Positions 41,145-49,853 are shown, numbered from the stretch's first letter. The stretch is 64,000 nt of DNA from Nocardia colli (GCF_008704205.1 NZ_VXLC01000010.1:62001-126000), one strand, 5' to 3'. Translations and numbers: made by a program. The notes: generated from the letters alone by a model not told the origin.

Positions 41145-41155
41145 TTTTTAGCCTT

Positions 41156-42808
41156 GTGAGCTACAACATAGCGGACCTTGTCGAACATTCCATCGACCTG
41201 ATGCCCGACCGCGTCGCGCTCGCTGACGACGGCCGCGAGGTGACCTACGCACAGCTGGAGGAGCGCGCCAACAAGTTGGCTCACTACCTGCTCGAACACG
41301 GTGTCGAGCCGGGCGACAAGGTAGGCATCTACTCGCGCAACACGATCGAGGCCGTCGAGGCGATGGTCGCGGTGTTCAAGGCGCGCGCGGTGATGATCAA
41401 CGTGAACTTCCGATACGTCGAGAACGAGTTGCAATACATCTTCGACAATTCGGACATGGTCGCGCTGATCCACGAGCGCCGCTACAGCGATCGAGTGGCC
41501 GGGGTCCGGCCGAATACCCCGTTGCTGAAGACGGTTCTCGTCGTCGACGACGATACGACCGGGACGATCCCGACCGCAGCGGATTCGGTCGAATACGAGG
41601 CGGCCCTCGCGCAGTCCTCGGGCGAGCGGGACTTCGGTGAACGTTCCCCCGACGACATCTTCATGCTCTACACCGGTGGCACCACCGGCCTGCCGAAGGG
41701 TGTGATGTGGCGGCACGAGGACTGGTGGCGGGTGCTCGGCGGCGGCATCAACTTCATCACCGGTGAGCCGATCGAGGACGAGTGGCAGCAGTCCAAGGTG
41801 GGCGCGGCCAACAACCCGAGCATGGTCCGGTTCCCGATTCCGCCGATGATCCACGGCGGCTCGCAGACGGCGACCTTCCACAGCTTGTTCGACGGCGGCA
41901 AGGCCGTGATGCTGCCCGAGTTCAGCGGGCACGGGGTGTGGCAGGCGATCGACCGGCACAAGATCAACCTGATCTTCATCACCGGCGACGCGATGGCGCG
42001 GCCGATGCTGGACGCGTTGGTCGAGGGCAACCCGGAAACCGGTCAGCCCTATGACCTTTCGAGCCTGTACGTGATGGCGAGCAGCGCGGCGCTGTTCTCG
42101 CCCGCGATCAAGGACCAGTTCCTGGAGTTGCTGCCGAACCGGATGATCTCCGATTCCATCGGCTCCTCGGAGACCGGTTTCGGCGGGCTGTCGATCGTGG
42201 CCAAGGGGGTCAACCACACCGGTGGGCCGCGGGTGAAGATCGACGGGTCCACCGAGGTGCTCGACGAAGACGGGAACCCGGTGCAGCCCGGTTCGGGTGT
42301 GGTCGGAATTCTGGCGCGGCGCGGGCACATTCCGCTCGGCTACTACAAGGACGAGGCGAAGACCGCCGCAACGTTCAAGGAGTACAACGGAATTCGCTAC
42401 GCCATCCCCGGCGACTACGCCAGGGTCGAGGAAGACGGCACGGTCACCATGCTCGGCCGCGGCTCGGTCAGCATCAACAGCGGCGGCGAGAAGATCTACC
42501 CCGAAGAGGTCGAAGGCGCGCTGAAGACGCACCCGGAGATCTTCGACGCGCTCGTGGTCGGGGTCGACGACGAACGCTGGGGTCAGCGCGTCGTCGCGGT
42601 CGTGCAATGTCGCGGCGAGAACCGCCCGACCATCGATGATCTGCGTCCCTTCCTCACCAAGGAGATCGCCCCCTACAAGCTGCCCCGCAGCCTCTGGTTC
42701 GTCGATGAGATCAAGCGCTCGCCTGCGGGTAAGCCGGACTATCGTTGGGCCAAGTCGCAGACCGAGGAACGTGCCGCCGACGAGCACGCCGAGGCGAGCC
42801 GCAAGTAG
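41156..42808 (+). CDS. fadD19: Steroid-26-oyl-CoA synthetase FadD19
   Basis: A 550-residue AMP-forming ligase: FMLYTGGTTGLPKGVMWRHE (residues ~169-188; GG in place of SG is characteristic), DWWRVLGGGINFITGEPI, DSIGSSETGFGGL, ARVEEDGTVTMLGRGSVSIN and SPAGKPDYRWAK with the catalytic Lys. FadD19 activates C27 steroid acids and in Rhodococcus is needed for C24-branched sterols. KstR box and divergent echA19 match the M. tuberculosis arrangement. GTG start at 41156. Confidence 0.93.
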   Translation: MSYNIADLVEHSIDLMPDRVALADDGREVTYAQLEERANKLAHYLLEHGVEPGDKVGIYSRNTIEAVEAMVAVFKARAVMINVNFRYVENELQYIFDNSDMVALIHERRYSDRVAGVRPNTPLLKTVLVVDDDTTGTIPTAADSVEYEAALAQSSGERDFGERSPDDIFMLYTGGTTGLPKGVMWRHEDWWRVLGGGINFITGEPIEDEWQQSKVGAANNPSMVRFPIPPMIHGGSQTATFHSLFDGGKAVMLPEFSGHGVWQAIDRHKINLIFITGDAMARPMLDALVEGNPETGQPYDLSSLYVMASSAALFSPAIKDQFLELLPNRMISDSIGSSETGFGGLSIVAKGVNHTGGPRVKIDGSTEVLDEDGNPVQPGSGVVGILARRGHIPLGYYKDEAKTAATFKEYNGIRYAIPGDYARVEEDGTVTMLGRGSVSINSGGEKIYPEEVEGALKTHPEIFDALVVGVDDERWGQRVVAVVQCRGENRPTIDDLRPFLTKEIAPYKLPRSLWFVDEIKRSPAGKPDYRWAKSQTEERAADEHAEASRK

Positions 42809-42836
42809 GTCGATCGGATACAGGGGGAAATCGAGA

Positions 42837-43667
42837 GTGGTTGTCCGCTACGGGTTCTTCGAGGCGACCGCGCACGGCTTCGAGCCGTTGCCGTTCGCCG
42901 CGAGTGCCTGGTCGCCCACGATGATCAACGGGCCCGCGGTCTGCGGACTGATGGCCAGAGCGCTGGAACAGCAACACTGTTCGGCGGGGTTCCTCCCCGC
43001 CCGGTTGACCGTCGACCTGTTCCGGCCCACTCTGGCCAAACCGGTGACCGTGGTGACGGAGCTGGTCCGGGACGGACGACGGATCCGTGTCGCCGATGCC
43101 GCGCTGATGCAGGACGGCGTCGACGTCGCCCGCGCGACCGTCGTCTTCCTCAAGCGCTCGGTCCAGCCGCCGGGGCAGTTGTGGACGCGCACGGAAGTTC
43201 CACAGCCGCCGTCCGTGCCGGTCGCCTCCGAACCCACGCGTCCGCTCTGGGGCAGTGACGCGCACGCCGACGGCTGGTCCACCGATATCGGCGAACACCA
43301 GAACGACAGCCGAAAGCGCATGTGGCAGGTGCCGATGCGGGTGCTCGAGGGCGAACCGCCCTCACCTTTCGTCGGTGCCGTGGTCATCGGTGAGACCACC
43401 AGCCTGATGACCAACTGGGGCAGCGCCGGCGTCGGCTTCATCAACACCGACATGACCCTCGCCCTGGCCCGCACCCCGGTCGGCTCCGAGATCGGCGTAG
43501 AAGCCGACAGCCACCTCAGCGCCGACGGCGTCGCCGTAGGCAGCGCCACCCTCTTCGACCGAACCGGCCCCTTCGGCACCTGCGTCGTCACCGCGTTGTC
43601 GAATGCGGAACGGCAGGTCGACTTCACCAACGGCGACCTCACCGCCGCGAAGGCCGGTATCCGCTAA
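42837..43667 (+). CDS. Acyl-CoA thioesterase-fold protein downstream of fadD19
   Basis: A 276-residue double hot-dog protein of the TesB-like superfamily: N-terminal WSPTMINGPAVCGLMARALE, LTVDLFRPTLAKPVTVVTEL and RRIRVADAALMQDGVDVARA, second half with TLALARTPVGSEIGVEADSH, LSADGVAVGSATLFDRTGPF. Start GTG at 42837 with CAGGGGGA upstream. It follows fadD19 by 28 bp and is likely cotranscribed under the KstR box. It may recycle CoA from stalled steroid thioesters; that is inference. An unrelated function of the hot-dog fold cannot be excluded. Confidence 0.8.
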   Translation: MVVRYGFFEATAHGFEPLPFAASAWSPTMINGPAVCGLMARALEQQHCSAGFLPARLTVDLFRPTLAKPVTVVTELVRDGRRIRVADAALMQDGVDVARATVVFLKRSVQPPGQLWTRTEVPQPPSVPVASEPTRPLWGSDAHADGWSTDIGEHQNDSRKRMWQVPMRVLEGEPPSPFVGAVVIGETTSLMTNWGSAGVGFINTDMTLALARTPVGSEIGVEADSHLSADGVAVGSATLFDRTGPFGTCVVTALSNAERQVDFTNGDLTAAKAGIR

Positions 43668-43824
43668 CGCCTTTCGCGCGTGTGGCAGTTCCGAGAACGT
43701 TCGATTCCCGGCCGTGCTGTAATGGGCTGGCTCGTGTTGTCAACTGCTGTGTGATCTATCGATCCCTGTCGGACGGGCGGGGGAGCCCGATATCCGGCGT
43801 GCCGAATGACTGGATGTGGTTGGC

Positions 43825-44787
43825 ATGGGTTGGTCCGCACCGGCGGCTCAGATCTTCCTCGGAGTCGTCGCCAATGTCGCGTCGCTGATCGTGATCACCG
43901 TGGTGGCGCTGGGTCTCATCCACGCGGTCGGTACTCGGCGCAAGCGCCGATTGCGCGCGTTCTTCGGTAGCCGCCGGGATGGTTCGGCGCGTATCGAGGT
44001 CGTTGTCTCGAATATCCAAGTGCGCCCGGGCGGAACGGTAGGGCTGCATACCGGAAGCTATTACGGCACCACGATCACCGAAGGTGAATACCGGGCGGCC
44101 ACCAGGCTTCGCACGGTATTCCAGCCACGCACCTCGATCACCAGCAAGTTGTTCACCGCCCTGGCCGGCCAGCTCGGCCTGCAAGGGCCGGATGTGGTGT
44201 TGCGCAGCGACATCAGCGTCAGCCCGCCGTACACCAAGGTCAACCATCCGGACGCCGACCTCGAGCTGCACACCGACGCCGCCATTCGCGAGATCGCCCA
44301 GGTCGCGCTCGCCCAGCCGTGCACGTACGTACTGATCGGTGGCCCGGTCTACAACCCCCTCACCGCATACGTGGTGCAGCGGCAAGCAGGCATTCGCGGA
44401 ACCATCCAGATGGTGCCGCGGCGCGCCTCGGACGGCACGCCCACCTGGTGCGCGGTGGTCTGCGGCGAAGAAGACCGGCCGTTCGAACGTCGCGAAGACC
44501 AGGCCGCCGACGGCACCCCCTTCTACACCGAGCTCTTCTACATTCAGAAGATCAAGAACTTCGGCAACTGCCCGGCCGTATTCCTGTGTGTCGGCAGCAC
44601 GATCGCCGCAACCTCCGCGGCGGTCGAAATGCTGACCTCCTGGCCGCGGCTCTTCGGCAAGTTCGGCCTGGACGACTTCTCCGTCCTCTTCCAACTGGAA
44701 ACCAGCGACCGGGCCGCTTTCGCCGACCCGGACCACCGCCCCGCCCGCTTCAACGTCCGCCAACTCTGGCCGCCCGACGTGATGTAG
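43825..44787 (+). CDS. Unknown membrane-anchored protein with GGP-containing C-terminal domain
   Basis: About 320 residues, not recognised. Residues 8-34 are a single transmembrane helix (IFLGVVANVASLIVITVVAL), followed by a basic stretch (RRKRRLRAFFGSRR), so the large domain is predicted cytoplasmic. Features are VVVSNIQVRPGG, GEYRAATRLRTVF and, at residues ~168-180, YVLIGGPVYNPLT, resembling a Rossmann-like strand-loop that could bind a nucleotide. Later, FPCA-like hydrophobic strands (PAVFLCVGSTIAATSAAVEM). It ends 5 bp from the convergent monooxygenase stop. No operon partner. A signalling or effector role is only a guess. Confidence 0.75.
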   Translation: MGWSAPAAQIFLGVVANVASLIVITVVALGLIHAVGTRRKRRLRAFFGSRRDGSARIEVVVSNIQVRPGGTVGLHTGSYYGTTITEGEYRAATRLRTVFQPRTSITSKLFTALAGQLGLQGPDVVLRSDISVSPPYTKVNHPDADLELHTDAAIREIAQVALAQPCTYVLIGGPVYNPLTAYVVQRQAGIRGTIQMVPRRASDGTPTWCAVVCGEEDRPFERREDQAADGTPFYTELFYIQKIKNFGNCPAVFLCVGSTIAATSAAVEMLTSWPRLFGKFGLDDFSVLFQLETSDRAAFADPDHRPARFNVRQLWPPDVM

Positions 44788-44792
44788 CCGAG

Positions 44793-45980
44793 TCAGCGGT
44801 TGGCGAGTTCGGCCAAGCGGTGGGCGAGGGTGGTGCGGATGGCGGGGATTCGGGTGAGGGTGGAGAGGGCTAGGTTGCGGAGGGTGCGGGCGGGGCGGGG
44901 GCGGAGGGTGGCCATGCGGGTCATGCGGTCGGTGAAGGTGACTACGGCGAGGGCTATCGGGCGCCTGGTGGTTTCGTAGGTGTCGAGGAGGGTTGTGGGG
45001 TCGCCGTGGAGGACTCGGGCGAGGAGGGGGCCCAGGGTGGCGGCGTCTTGGATGCCGGTGTTCATGCCTTGGCCGCCGGCGGGGCTGTGTACGTGGGCGG
45101 CGTCGCCGGCCAGGAGGATTCGGCCGGCGCGGTAGTGGTCGGCGACGCGGTGGTGGACGCGGAAGCGTGAGCTCCACAGCACCTCACGGACTTTGACGTC
45201 GCCGCCGGGGCCGCGGGTGTCGAGGATGGTCTGGATGTCGTCGCGGGTGGGGTGTTCGGGGGCTTCGTCGAGGGTGGCGACTACGCGGTAGCGGTTCGGT
45301 TCGGACTCGTCGGGCAGGGGTGCGACCACGGTGACGCCCTCTGGCGAAAGGTGCAGTGCCACTTCGTCGCGGGCGATCGGCCAGTCCATGCGGACGTCGG
45401 CGAGGACGAAGGAGGTGGGGTAGGTGTCGCCGGTGAATCCGATGCCCGCTTGCTCGCGGACGACGCTGTGCATGCCGTCGGCACCGATGACGTAGTCGGC
45501 GCGGACCGTGCCGGTGGCGCCGACGCTGTCGGTGTATTCGACTGTGACGCCGTTGTTTTCGTCGGCAACGCGGGTCACCTGGTACGGCCGGTGGACGTCG
45601 CCGCCTGCCTTGCGCAGCCGGGCGAGCAGTACCGCCTCGGTGGTGTCCTGCGGTGCCATGAGGGTGTACGGGTACCGGGTCGGGAGGCCGTCGAATCGGA
45701 TGGTCGCCAGGGTGCGGGCACCGTCGTGCACCGTGAATCGCGGCACCACAAGGCCTTTGGCGATCAGCTCCTCGGCGATGCCGAGCTCGTGTAGCACCTC
45801 GAGGGTCCTGGCGTGCACGACGGCGGCGCGAGAAGTGTTGGCGCCCTCGGTGAGCCGGTCGAGCAGGACGAAGTCGACGCCGGCATCGGCCAGGGTGATC
45901 GCCGCGGTCAGTCCGGCGGGGCCCGCGCCGACGATCACGACGGAAGTGCTGTCGGGGAGCGGGTTCTGGGTGGTGTTCAT
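44793..45980 (-). CDS. FAD-dependent monooxygenase (PheA/TfdB-type aromatic hydroxylase)
   Basis: A 395-residue class-A flavoprotein monooxygenase: FAD-binding VVIVGAGPAGLTAAITLADA (GxGxxG at residues 18-23), DG motif YVIGADGMHSVVR (~164-176) and GD motif LAGDAAHVHSPAGGQGMNTG (~290-309). Such enzymes hydroxylate phenolic or polyketide substrates with NAD(P)H; antibiotic-inactivating relatives exist. Divergent from a TetR gene across a ~100-bp region with repeated operators, so it is presumably induced by its substrate. It lacks the C-terminal thioredoxin-like domain of longer PheA members. Confidence 0.9.
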   Translation of the reverse strand: MNTTQNPLPDSTSVVIVGAGPAGLTAAITLADAGVDFVLLDRLTEGANTSRAAVVHARTLEVLHELGIAEELIAKGLVVPRFTVHDGARTLATIRFDGLPTRYPYTLMAPQDTTEAVLLARLRKAGGDVHRPYQVTRVADENNGVTVEYTDSVGATGTVRADYVIGADGMHSVVREQAGIGFTGDTYPTSFVLADVRMDWPIARDEVALHLSPEGVTVVAPLPDESEPNRYRVVATLDEAPEHPTRDDIQTILDTRGPGGDVKVREVLWSSRFRVHHRVADHYRAGRILLAGDAAHVHSPAGGQGMNTGIQDAATLGPLLARVLHGDPTTLLDTYETTRRPIALAVVTFTDRMTRMATLRPRPARTLRNLALSTLTRIPAIRTTLAHRLAELANR

Positions 45981-45993
45981 CGGAACTCCTGAG

Positions 45994-46083
45994 GTCAACA
46001 ACTGTAGGCCAACGCCTGTTGGCATAACCGTAGCGCGGTTCACGTTGCGAAGTCAACAGTTGTTGGCCTACATTCGTTGGCAT
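45994..46083. promoter_or_regulatory. TetR operator region with repeated GTTGGC elements
   Basis: Between the divergent genes, GCCAAC (46008-46013) and GTTGGC (46018-46023) form an inverted repeat. GTTGGCAT recurs at 46076-46083, overlapping the tetR start codon. Segments 45994-46013 and 46053-46073 are related to each other in inverted orientation (sharing GTTGGCCTACA-like sequence). Two operators, one per promoter, are likely. Confidence 0.65.
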
Positions 46084-46669
46084 GACGATCGAGCCTGATC
46101 AGCAGCCCGCGCGTCGCTCGGATGCGACCCGTGCGGCGATCCTGGACGCCGCCCGTGCCCGATTTGCCGCCGAGGGATACGGCAAGGCGACCATCCGCGC
46201 GATCGCCGGAGACGCGGCGATCGACCCGTCCATGGTCATGCGCTATTTCGGCAGCAAGGACGGCCTGTTCGCCGCCGCGGTCGACATCGATCTCGCCCTG
46301 CCCGATCTGGCCGCCGCCGACGAGGGCGAGGTCGGCGAACTGCTGATCCGCCGCTTCCTCGCCCTCTGGGAAGAGCCGCCGGGCAACGCCGTTCTGCTGA
46401 CCTTGCTGCGCTCGTCCATCACCGACGAAGCCGTCACCGAACGCTTCCGCAACGTCTTCGCCCAGCAGGTCCTCCCCGCCGTCCTCCGCTTCGGCGACCC
46501 CGCCGACGCCCCCCGCCGCAGCGGCCTGGTCGTCGCCCAGCTCCTCGGCATCGCCCTCTGCCGCTACATCCTGCGCATCCCCCCGGTCGTCGCGTTCACC
46601 CGCGACGAACTCATCGCCGACATCGCGCCGACCCTCCAGCGCTATCTGACTTCGACTGCGCCGCAATGA
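46082..46669 (+). CDS. TetR-family repressor of the adjacent monooxygenase
   Basis: A 195-residue TetR protein: DATRAAILDAARARFAAEGY, HTH KATIRAIAGDAAIDPSMVMR and YFGSKDGLFAAAVDID; a C-terminal domain of the AcrR-C type (RHLAL..LLTLLRSSITDEAVTERF) follows. The ATG lies in the last repeat of the operator region, so the protein should repress itself and the divergent monooxygenase. The ligand is unknown. Confidence 0.9.
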   Translation: MTIEPDQQPARRSDATRAAILDAARARFAAEGYGKATIRAIAGDAAIDPSMVMRYFGSKDGLFAAAVDIDLALPDLAAADEGEVGELLIRRFLALWEEPPGNAVLLTLLRSSITDEAVTERFRNVFAQQVLPAVLRFGDPADAPRRSGLVVAQLLGIALCRYILRIPPVVAFTRDELIADIAPTLQRYLTSTAPQ

Positions 46670-46687
46670 CTTCGGCCTGGTCGGCGG

Positions 46688-47344
46688 CTAGCCGGTCGTG
46701 ACCCACTCCACCTCGGCCGAGGTCGTGCCGAATGCCGCGGCGCTGGCGGCGAGGGCCTTGTTCTCCGCTGTCGCGGCGATATTGGCGAGCGCGATATCGA
46801 TCGGCGCCGCCGCTGCCTGGTCGGCGGCGTGTTTCGCTGCCGCCGCGGTCAGTTGGACGTTCTTCGGCGGGTTCGGCAGCTTCTCGATGCTGGTGAGGGC
46901 GGCGGTCGCGGCCTTGGCCGCCGCTACCGTGGCCTTCTGTGCGGCAGGCAGCGACGGCCGGAACTGGATGTCTTCGGCCGCAACCGGTTTGACCTCCTGG
47001 GTCTGGGTGGTGTCGCTCGGCGAGGTCCCCGGCTCGTCGGTGTGGACAGACGCGATCGCCTCGAGTGCGGAGGCGCCGCGCGCCTCGGCGCTGGCGGCGC
47101 GGGCGCCTGCTTGCTCGATCAGTGCGGTGAGGTCGGCCACCGGTAGCGCGGTCTCGGCACCCTGCCCGCTCGTGACGTCGGGACGCGCGTCGGTTGCCGG
47201 CGCGGCACCCGCCACGGCGAGCATCCCGAGCACGGCGACCGCGAGGCGGGCGAAGGCGGAACGTACGGCTGGAATATCGTCCTCCGGACTATGCGGTGCG
47301 CGGTGCGCACGCGGTGTCACGCGGGCGGTTGCCCGGGCATGCAC
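46688..47344 (-). CDS. Secreted Ala-rich helical protein, unknown
   Basis: A 218-residue protein not recognised as a family. An unusually long basic n-region (MHARATARVTPRAHRAPH) precedes a signal-peptide core, LAVAVLGMLAVAGAAPATDA, with likely cleavage near residue 50. The mature part is Ala-rich and helical (AGARAASAEARGASALEAI, TVAAAKAATAALTSIEKL, NAAKHAADQAAAAPIDIALA-like repeats), suggesting a coiled or helical-bundle exported protein. The opposite-strand frame is also open but lacks these features. Start uncertain. Confidence 0.65.
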   Translation of the reverse strand: MHARATARVTPRAHRAPHSPEDDIPAVRSAFARLAVAVLGMLAVAGAAPATDARPDVTSGQGAETALPVADLTALIEQAGARAASAEARGASALEAIASVHTDEPGTSPSDTTQTQEVKPVAAEDIQFRPSLPAAQKATVAAAKAATAALTSIEKLPNPPKNVQLTAAAAKHAADQAAAAPIDIALANIAATAENKALAASAAAFGTTSAEVEWVTTG

Positions 47345-47484
47345 GATATTCGGTACCAGCGAGGGGCCGGATGGTTCCGTTCTCGATCGGGGGCCGACCC
47401 TTCGTTCGCCGGACCGCAGCTGTGCGTTGCCGCAAAGAGCTTTGCTCGCAACGTAACTCGTGAGACGCGCTCTTCATGTCGGCA

Positions 47485-47518
47485 TAGCAAAAACGCCCCG
47501 CCGGTACCGGCGAGGCGT
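47485..47518 (-). terminator. Rho-independent terminator of fadE26-fadE27 operon
   Basis: On the minus strand, AACGCCTCGCCGG and CCGGCGGGGCGTT fold into a 14-bp stem with one mismatch (47518 to 47491), followed by a TTTTTGC run. It starts 16 bp past the fadE27 stop. Confidence 0.88.
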
Positions 47519-47534
47519 TCTTGTTCGGGACAGA

Positions 47535-48638
47535 TCAGGACGCCCCGGCCGCCAACAGCGCACCGAGCGCGCGAAGGTGATCGGTCCCGCCGCCGAGCGC
47601 GAACTCGTTGTGCTTGGCCGCGGTGAAGTAGTTGTGCACGATGTGATCCCGGTCGATGCCGACACCGCCGTGCACGTGAATGACGGTGTGCGCCACCCGA
47701 TGCCCCGCGTCGGCGGCCCAGAACTTGGCCGTGTGCACCGCTTCCCCGCTGGGCAGATCTTCGGAGATCTGCCAGGCCGCCTGGGTAACCGCCAGTCGCA
47801 GGCCCTGAACATCGATGTAGGCATCGGACAGCCGCTGCGCCACGGCCTGGAAGCTGCCGACCGCTTTACCGAATTGCTCACGCTCACGGGCATATTCGGC
47901 GACCAGTTCGAGGGCACGCTCCAAGGTCCCGAGCTGGAGCGCGCTGAGCCCGAGCCAGGCGCGGGTGAGCAGCCAGTCGAGAATCTCGGCGCCGCCCTCG
48001 ACGGTGCCGACCAATTCGGCAGGCGCATCGGTGAGTTCGATCGCGTACTCCGGCGTGTGGTCGACCACTTCCTGCGCGGTCACCGTCACCGCCGCTGGAT
48101 CGACGAGGAACACCGCCGCCGCACCGGATACCGTGGCCGGAACCAGGATTCGGTCGGCCCGGCCGGCGAACGGCACGGTGATCTTGGCGCCGGTGAGCCG
48201 CCAGCCGCCGTCCGCCTCGACGGCAGTGGTGGCGGGCTTGGTGGGCTCCCAGTTGCGCTCTTCGCTGAGCGCGGCGGTCAGGATCACCTGACCCGCACCC
48301 GCCTGCGTCGCCCGATCCTGTTGCGCCGCATCGCCGAACCGGGCCAGCGCACCGGCCCCGACCACGATCGACCACAGGTACGGCACCGCGGCCAGATGCT
48401 TGCCGAGCTCCCGCAGCACGGCGGTCTGCTCGAGCACGCCGAAGTCGTTGCCGCCGACGGCCTCCGGCAGCGCCGCCGCGAGCACGCCGGTCTCGGCCAG
48501 CGATCCCCACAGCGCCTCGTCGAATCGTTCGGTCGCGGTGTCGAGTTCGCGCAGCCGGTCGGCGGTGACGAGCTTGCCGCACACCTCGCCGGTCAGCCGG
48601 CCCAGATCGAGTTGCGCCTCGGTGGGCATGAAATCCAT
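47535..48638 (-). CDS. fadE27: Acyl-CoA dehydrogenase FadE27 (ChsE5), sterol side chain
   Basis: A 367-residue acyl-CoA dehydrogenase subunit: TEAQLDLGRLTGEVCGKL, ALPEAVGGNDFGVLEQTAVL, LGTLERALELVAEYAREREQ, FGKAVGSFQAVAQRLSDAYI and HVHGGVGIDRDHIVHNYFTA. It pairs with FadE26 as an alpha2beta2 heterotetramer (ChsE4-ChsE5) that oxidises C5/C3 side-chain CoA esters of cholesterol, starting the first beta-oxidation round. The ATG lies 21 bp after the fadE26 stop. Last gene before a strong terminator. Confidence 0.92.
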   Translation of the reverse strand: MDFMPTEAQLDLGRLTGEVCGKLVTADRLRELDTATERFDEALWGSLAETGVLAAALPEAVGGNDFGVLEQTAVLRELGKHLAAVPYLWSIVVGAGALARFGDAAQQDRATQAGAGQVILTAALSEERNWEPTKPATTAVEADGGWRLTGAKITVPFAGRADRILVPATVSGAAAVFLVDPAAVTVTAQEVVDHTPEYAIELTDAPAELVGTVEGGAEILDWLLTRAWLGLSALQLGTLERALELVAEYAREREQFGKAVGSFQAVAQRLSDAYIDVQGLRLAVTQAAWQISEDLPSGEAVHTAKFWAADAGHRVAHTVIHVHGGVGIDRDHIVHNYFTAAKHNEFALGGGTDHLRALGALLAAGAS

Positions 48639-48659
48639 GTCTGCTACCTGCTTTCCGAG

Positions 48660-49853
48660 TCAGCGCGCCGCGGCGGGCTGCTTGAGGGCGGTCATGGCGA
48701 TGATGTCGCGCTGCACCTCGTTGGTGCCGCCGCCGAACGTGAGGATCAGCGCGGCCCGGTGCATCCGTTCGAGCCGGCCGCGCAGTGCTTCGCCATGTGA
48801 GTCCTGGCGCAGATACGCCTGCGGGCCGAGGACTTCCATGAGCAGCCGGTAGGCCTCGGTGGCCAGCTCGGTGCCGTACACCTTGCAGGTGGAGGCGTCC
48901 CACGGCCGCGGCGCGGCGTCACCGCCCGCGTCGGCCCGGCTGGCGATCTCCCAGTTGAGCAGCTTCAGGTACTCGACCTTGGCGTACACCCGGGCCAGGT
49001 TGAGCTGCACCCATTCCTGATCGATCACCCGGGAGCCGTTGCTCGCCTTGGTGTTACGCGCCCATTCGACGGTCTGGCTCACCGCGAGGCCGAGCGGCCC
49101 GGCCGAGGTCAGCGCGACGCGCTCGTGATTGAGCTGGTTGGTGATCAGCGACCAGCCGCCGTTCTCCTGCCCGACCAGTGCGCTCGCGGGCACCCGGACG
49201 TCCTGGTAGTAAGTGGCGCTGGTGTCCGGTCCGGCCATGGTGTGCACGGGCGTCCAGGAGAAGCCCTCGGCCGTGGTCGGCACGATGAGCATGCTGATGC
49301 CCTTGTGCTTCTTGACGTTCGGGTCGGTGCGCACCGCGAGCCAGATGTAGTCGGCGTACGCGATCAGGCTGGTCCACATCTTCTGACCGTTGATCACGTA
49401 GTCGTCGCCGTCGCGCACCGCGCTGGTGCGCAGGCTGGCCAGGTCGGTGCCCGCGCCGGGCTCGGAGTAGCCGATGGCGAAGTGCAGCTCGCCCGCGGCG
49501 ATCTTGGGCAGGAAGAAGCGCTTCTGCTCCTCGCTGCCGTAGTGCATGATCGTCGGCGCGACCGAGTTGATGGTCAGGAACGGCACCGGCGCGCCGGCGA
49601 TCGCGGCCTCGTCGGTGAAGATCAGCTGATCCATGGTCGGCCGGTCCTGCCCGCCGAACTCCTTCGGCCAGGCCAGGGTCAGCCAGCCGTCGCGGCCCAT
49701 CTCCTGCACGACCTCGCGGTAGACGTTGCCCTGGCCGTACTCGCCGGTCTGCGCGCTGAGCGCAGCCCGGCGCTCGGGAGTGATGAGTCGCGCGAAGTAG
49801 TCGCGCAGCTCCGCGCGTAGCTCCTCCTGCTGCGGCGTGTACGCAATGCGCAT
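48660..49853 (-). CDS. fadE26: Acyl-CoA dehydrogenase FadE26 (ChsE4), sterol side chain
   Basis: A 397-residue acyl-CoA dehydrogenase: RIAYTPQQEELRAELRDYFA, LTLAWPKEFGGQDRPTMDQL, FAIGYSEPGAGTDLASLRTS, INGQKMWTSLIAYADYIWLA and FGGGTNEVQRDIIAMTAL. Partner of FadE27. A perfect-fit KstR box is 55 bp upstream, in the divergent region with fdxD. Order fadE27-fadE26-fdxD-hsd4A-mce4 is the M. tuberculosis order around Rv3499c-Rv3505. Confidence 0.93.
   Translation of the reverse strand: MRIAYTPQQEELRAELRDYFARLITPERRAALSAQTGEYGQGNVYREVVQEMGRDGWLTLAWPKEFGGQDRPTMDQLIFTDEAAIAGAPVPFLTINSVAPTIMHYGSEEQKRFFLPKIAAGELHFAIGYSEPGAGTDLASLRTSAVRDGDDYVINGQKMWTSLIAYADYIWLAVRTDPNVKKHKGISMLIVPTTAEGFSWTPVHTMAGPDTSATYYQDVRVPASALVGQENGGWSLITNQLNHERVALTSAGPLGLAVSQTVEWARNTKASNGSRVIDQEWVQLNLARVYAKVEYLKLLNWEIASRADAGGDAAPRPWDASTCKVYGTELATEAYRLLMEVLGPQAYLRQDSHGEALRGRLERMHRAALILTFGGGTNEVQRDIIAMTALKQPAAAR

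Noticed and set aside
39869..42787. A 972-residue antisense open frame over fadD19, echA19 and the VOC gene
   Set aside because: Composition is the Arg/His/Pro/Gly shadow of real genes on the other frames; no domain, no ribosome site, and it crosses a strong terminator.
46698..47456. Alternative plus-strand gene opposite the secreted Ala-rich protein
   Set aside because: It is Ala/Ser-rich without a signal peptide; the minus-strand frame has a clear signal core. Not fully excluded.
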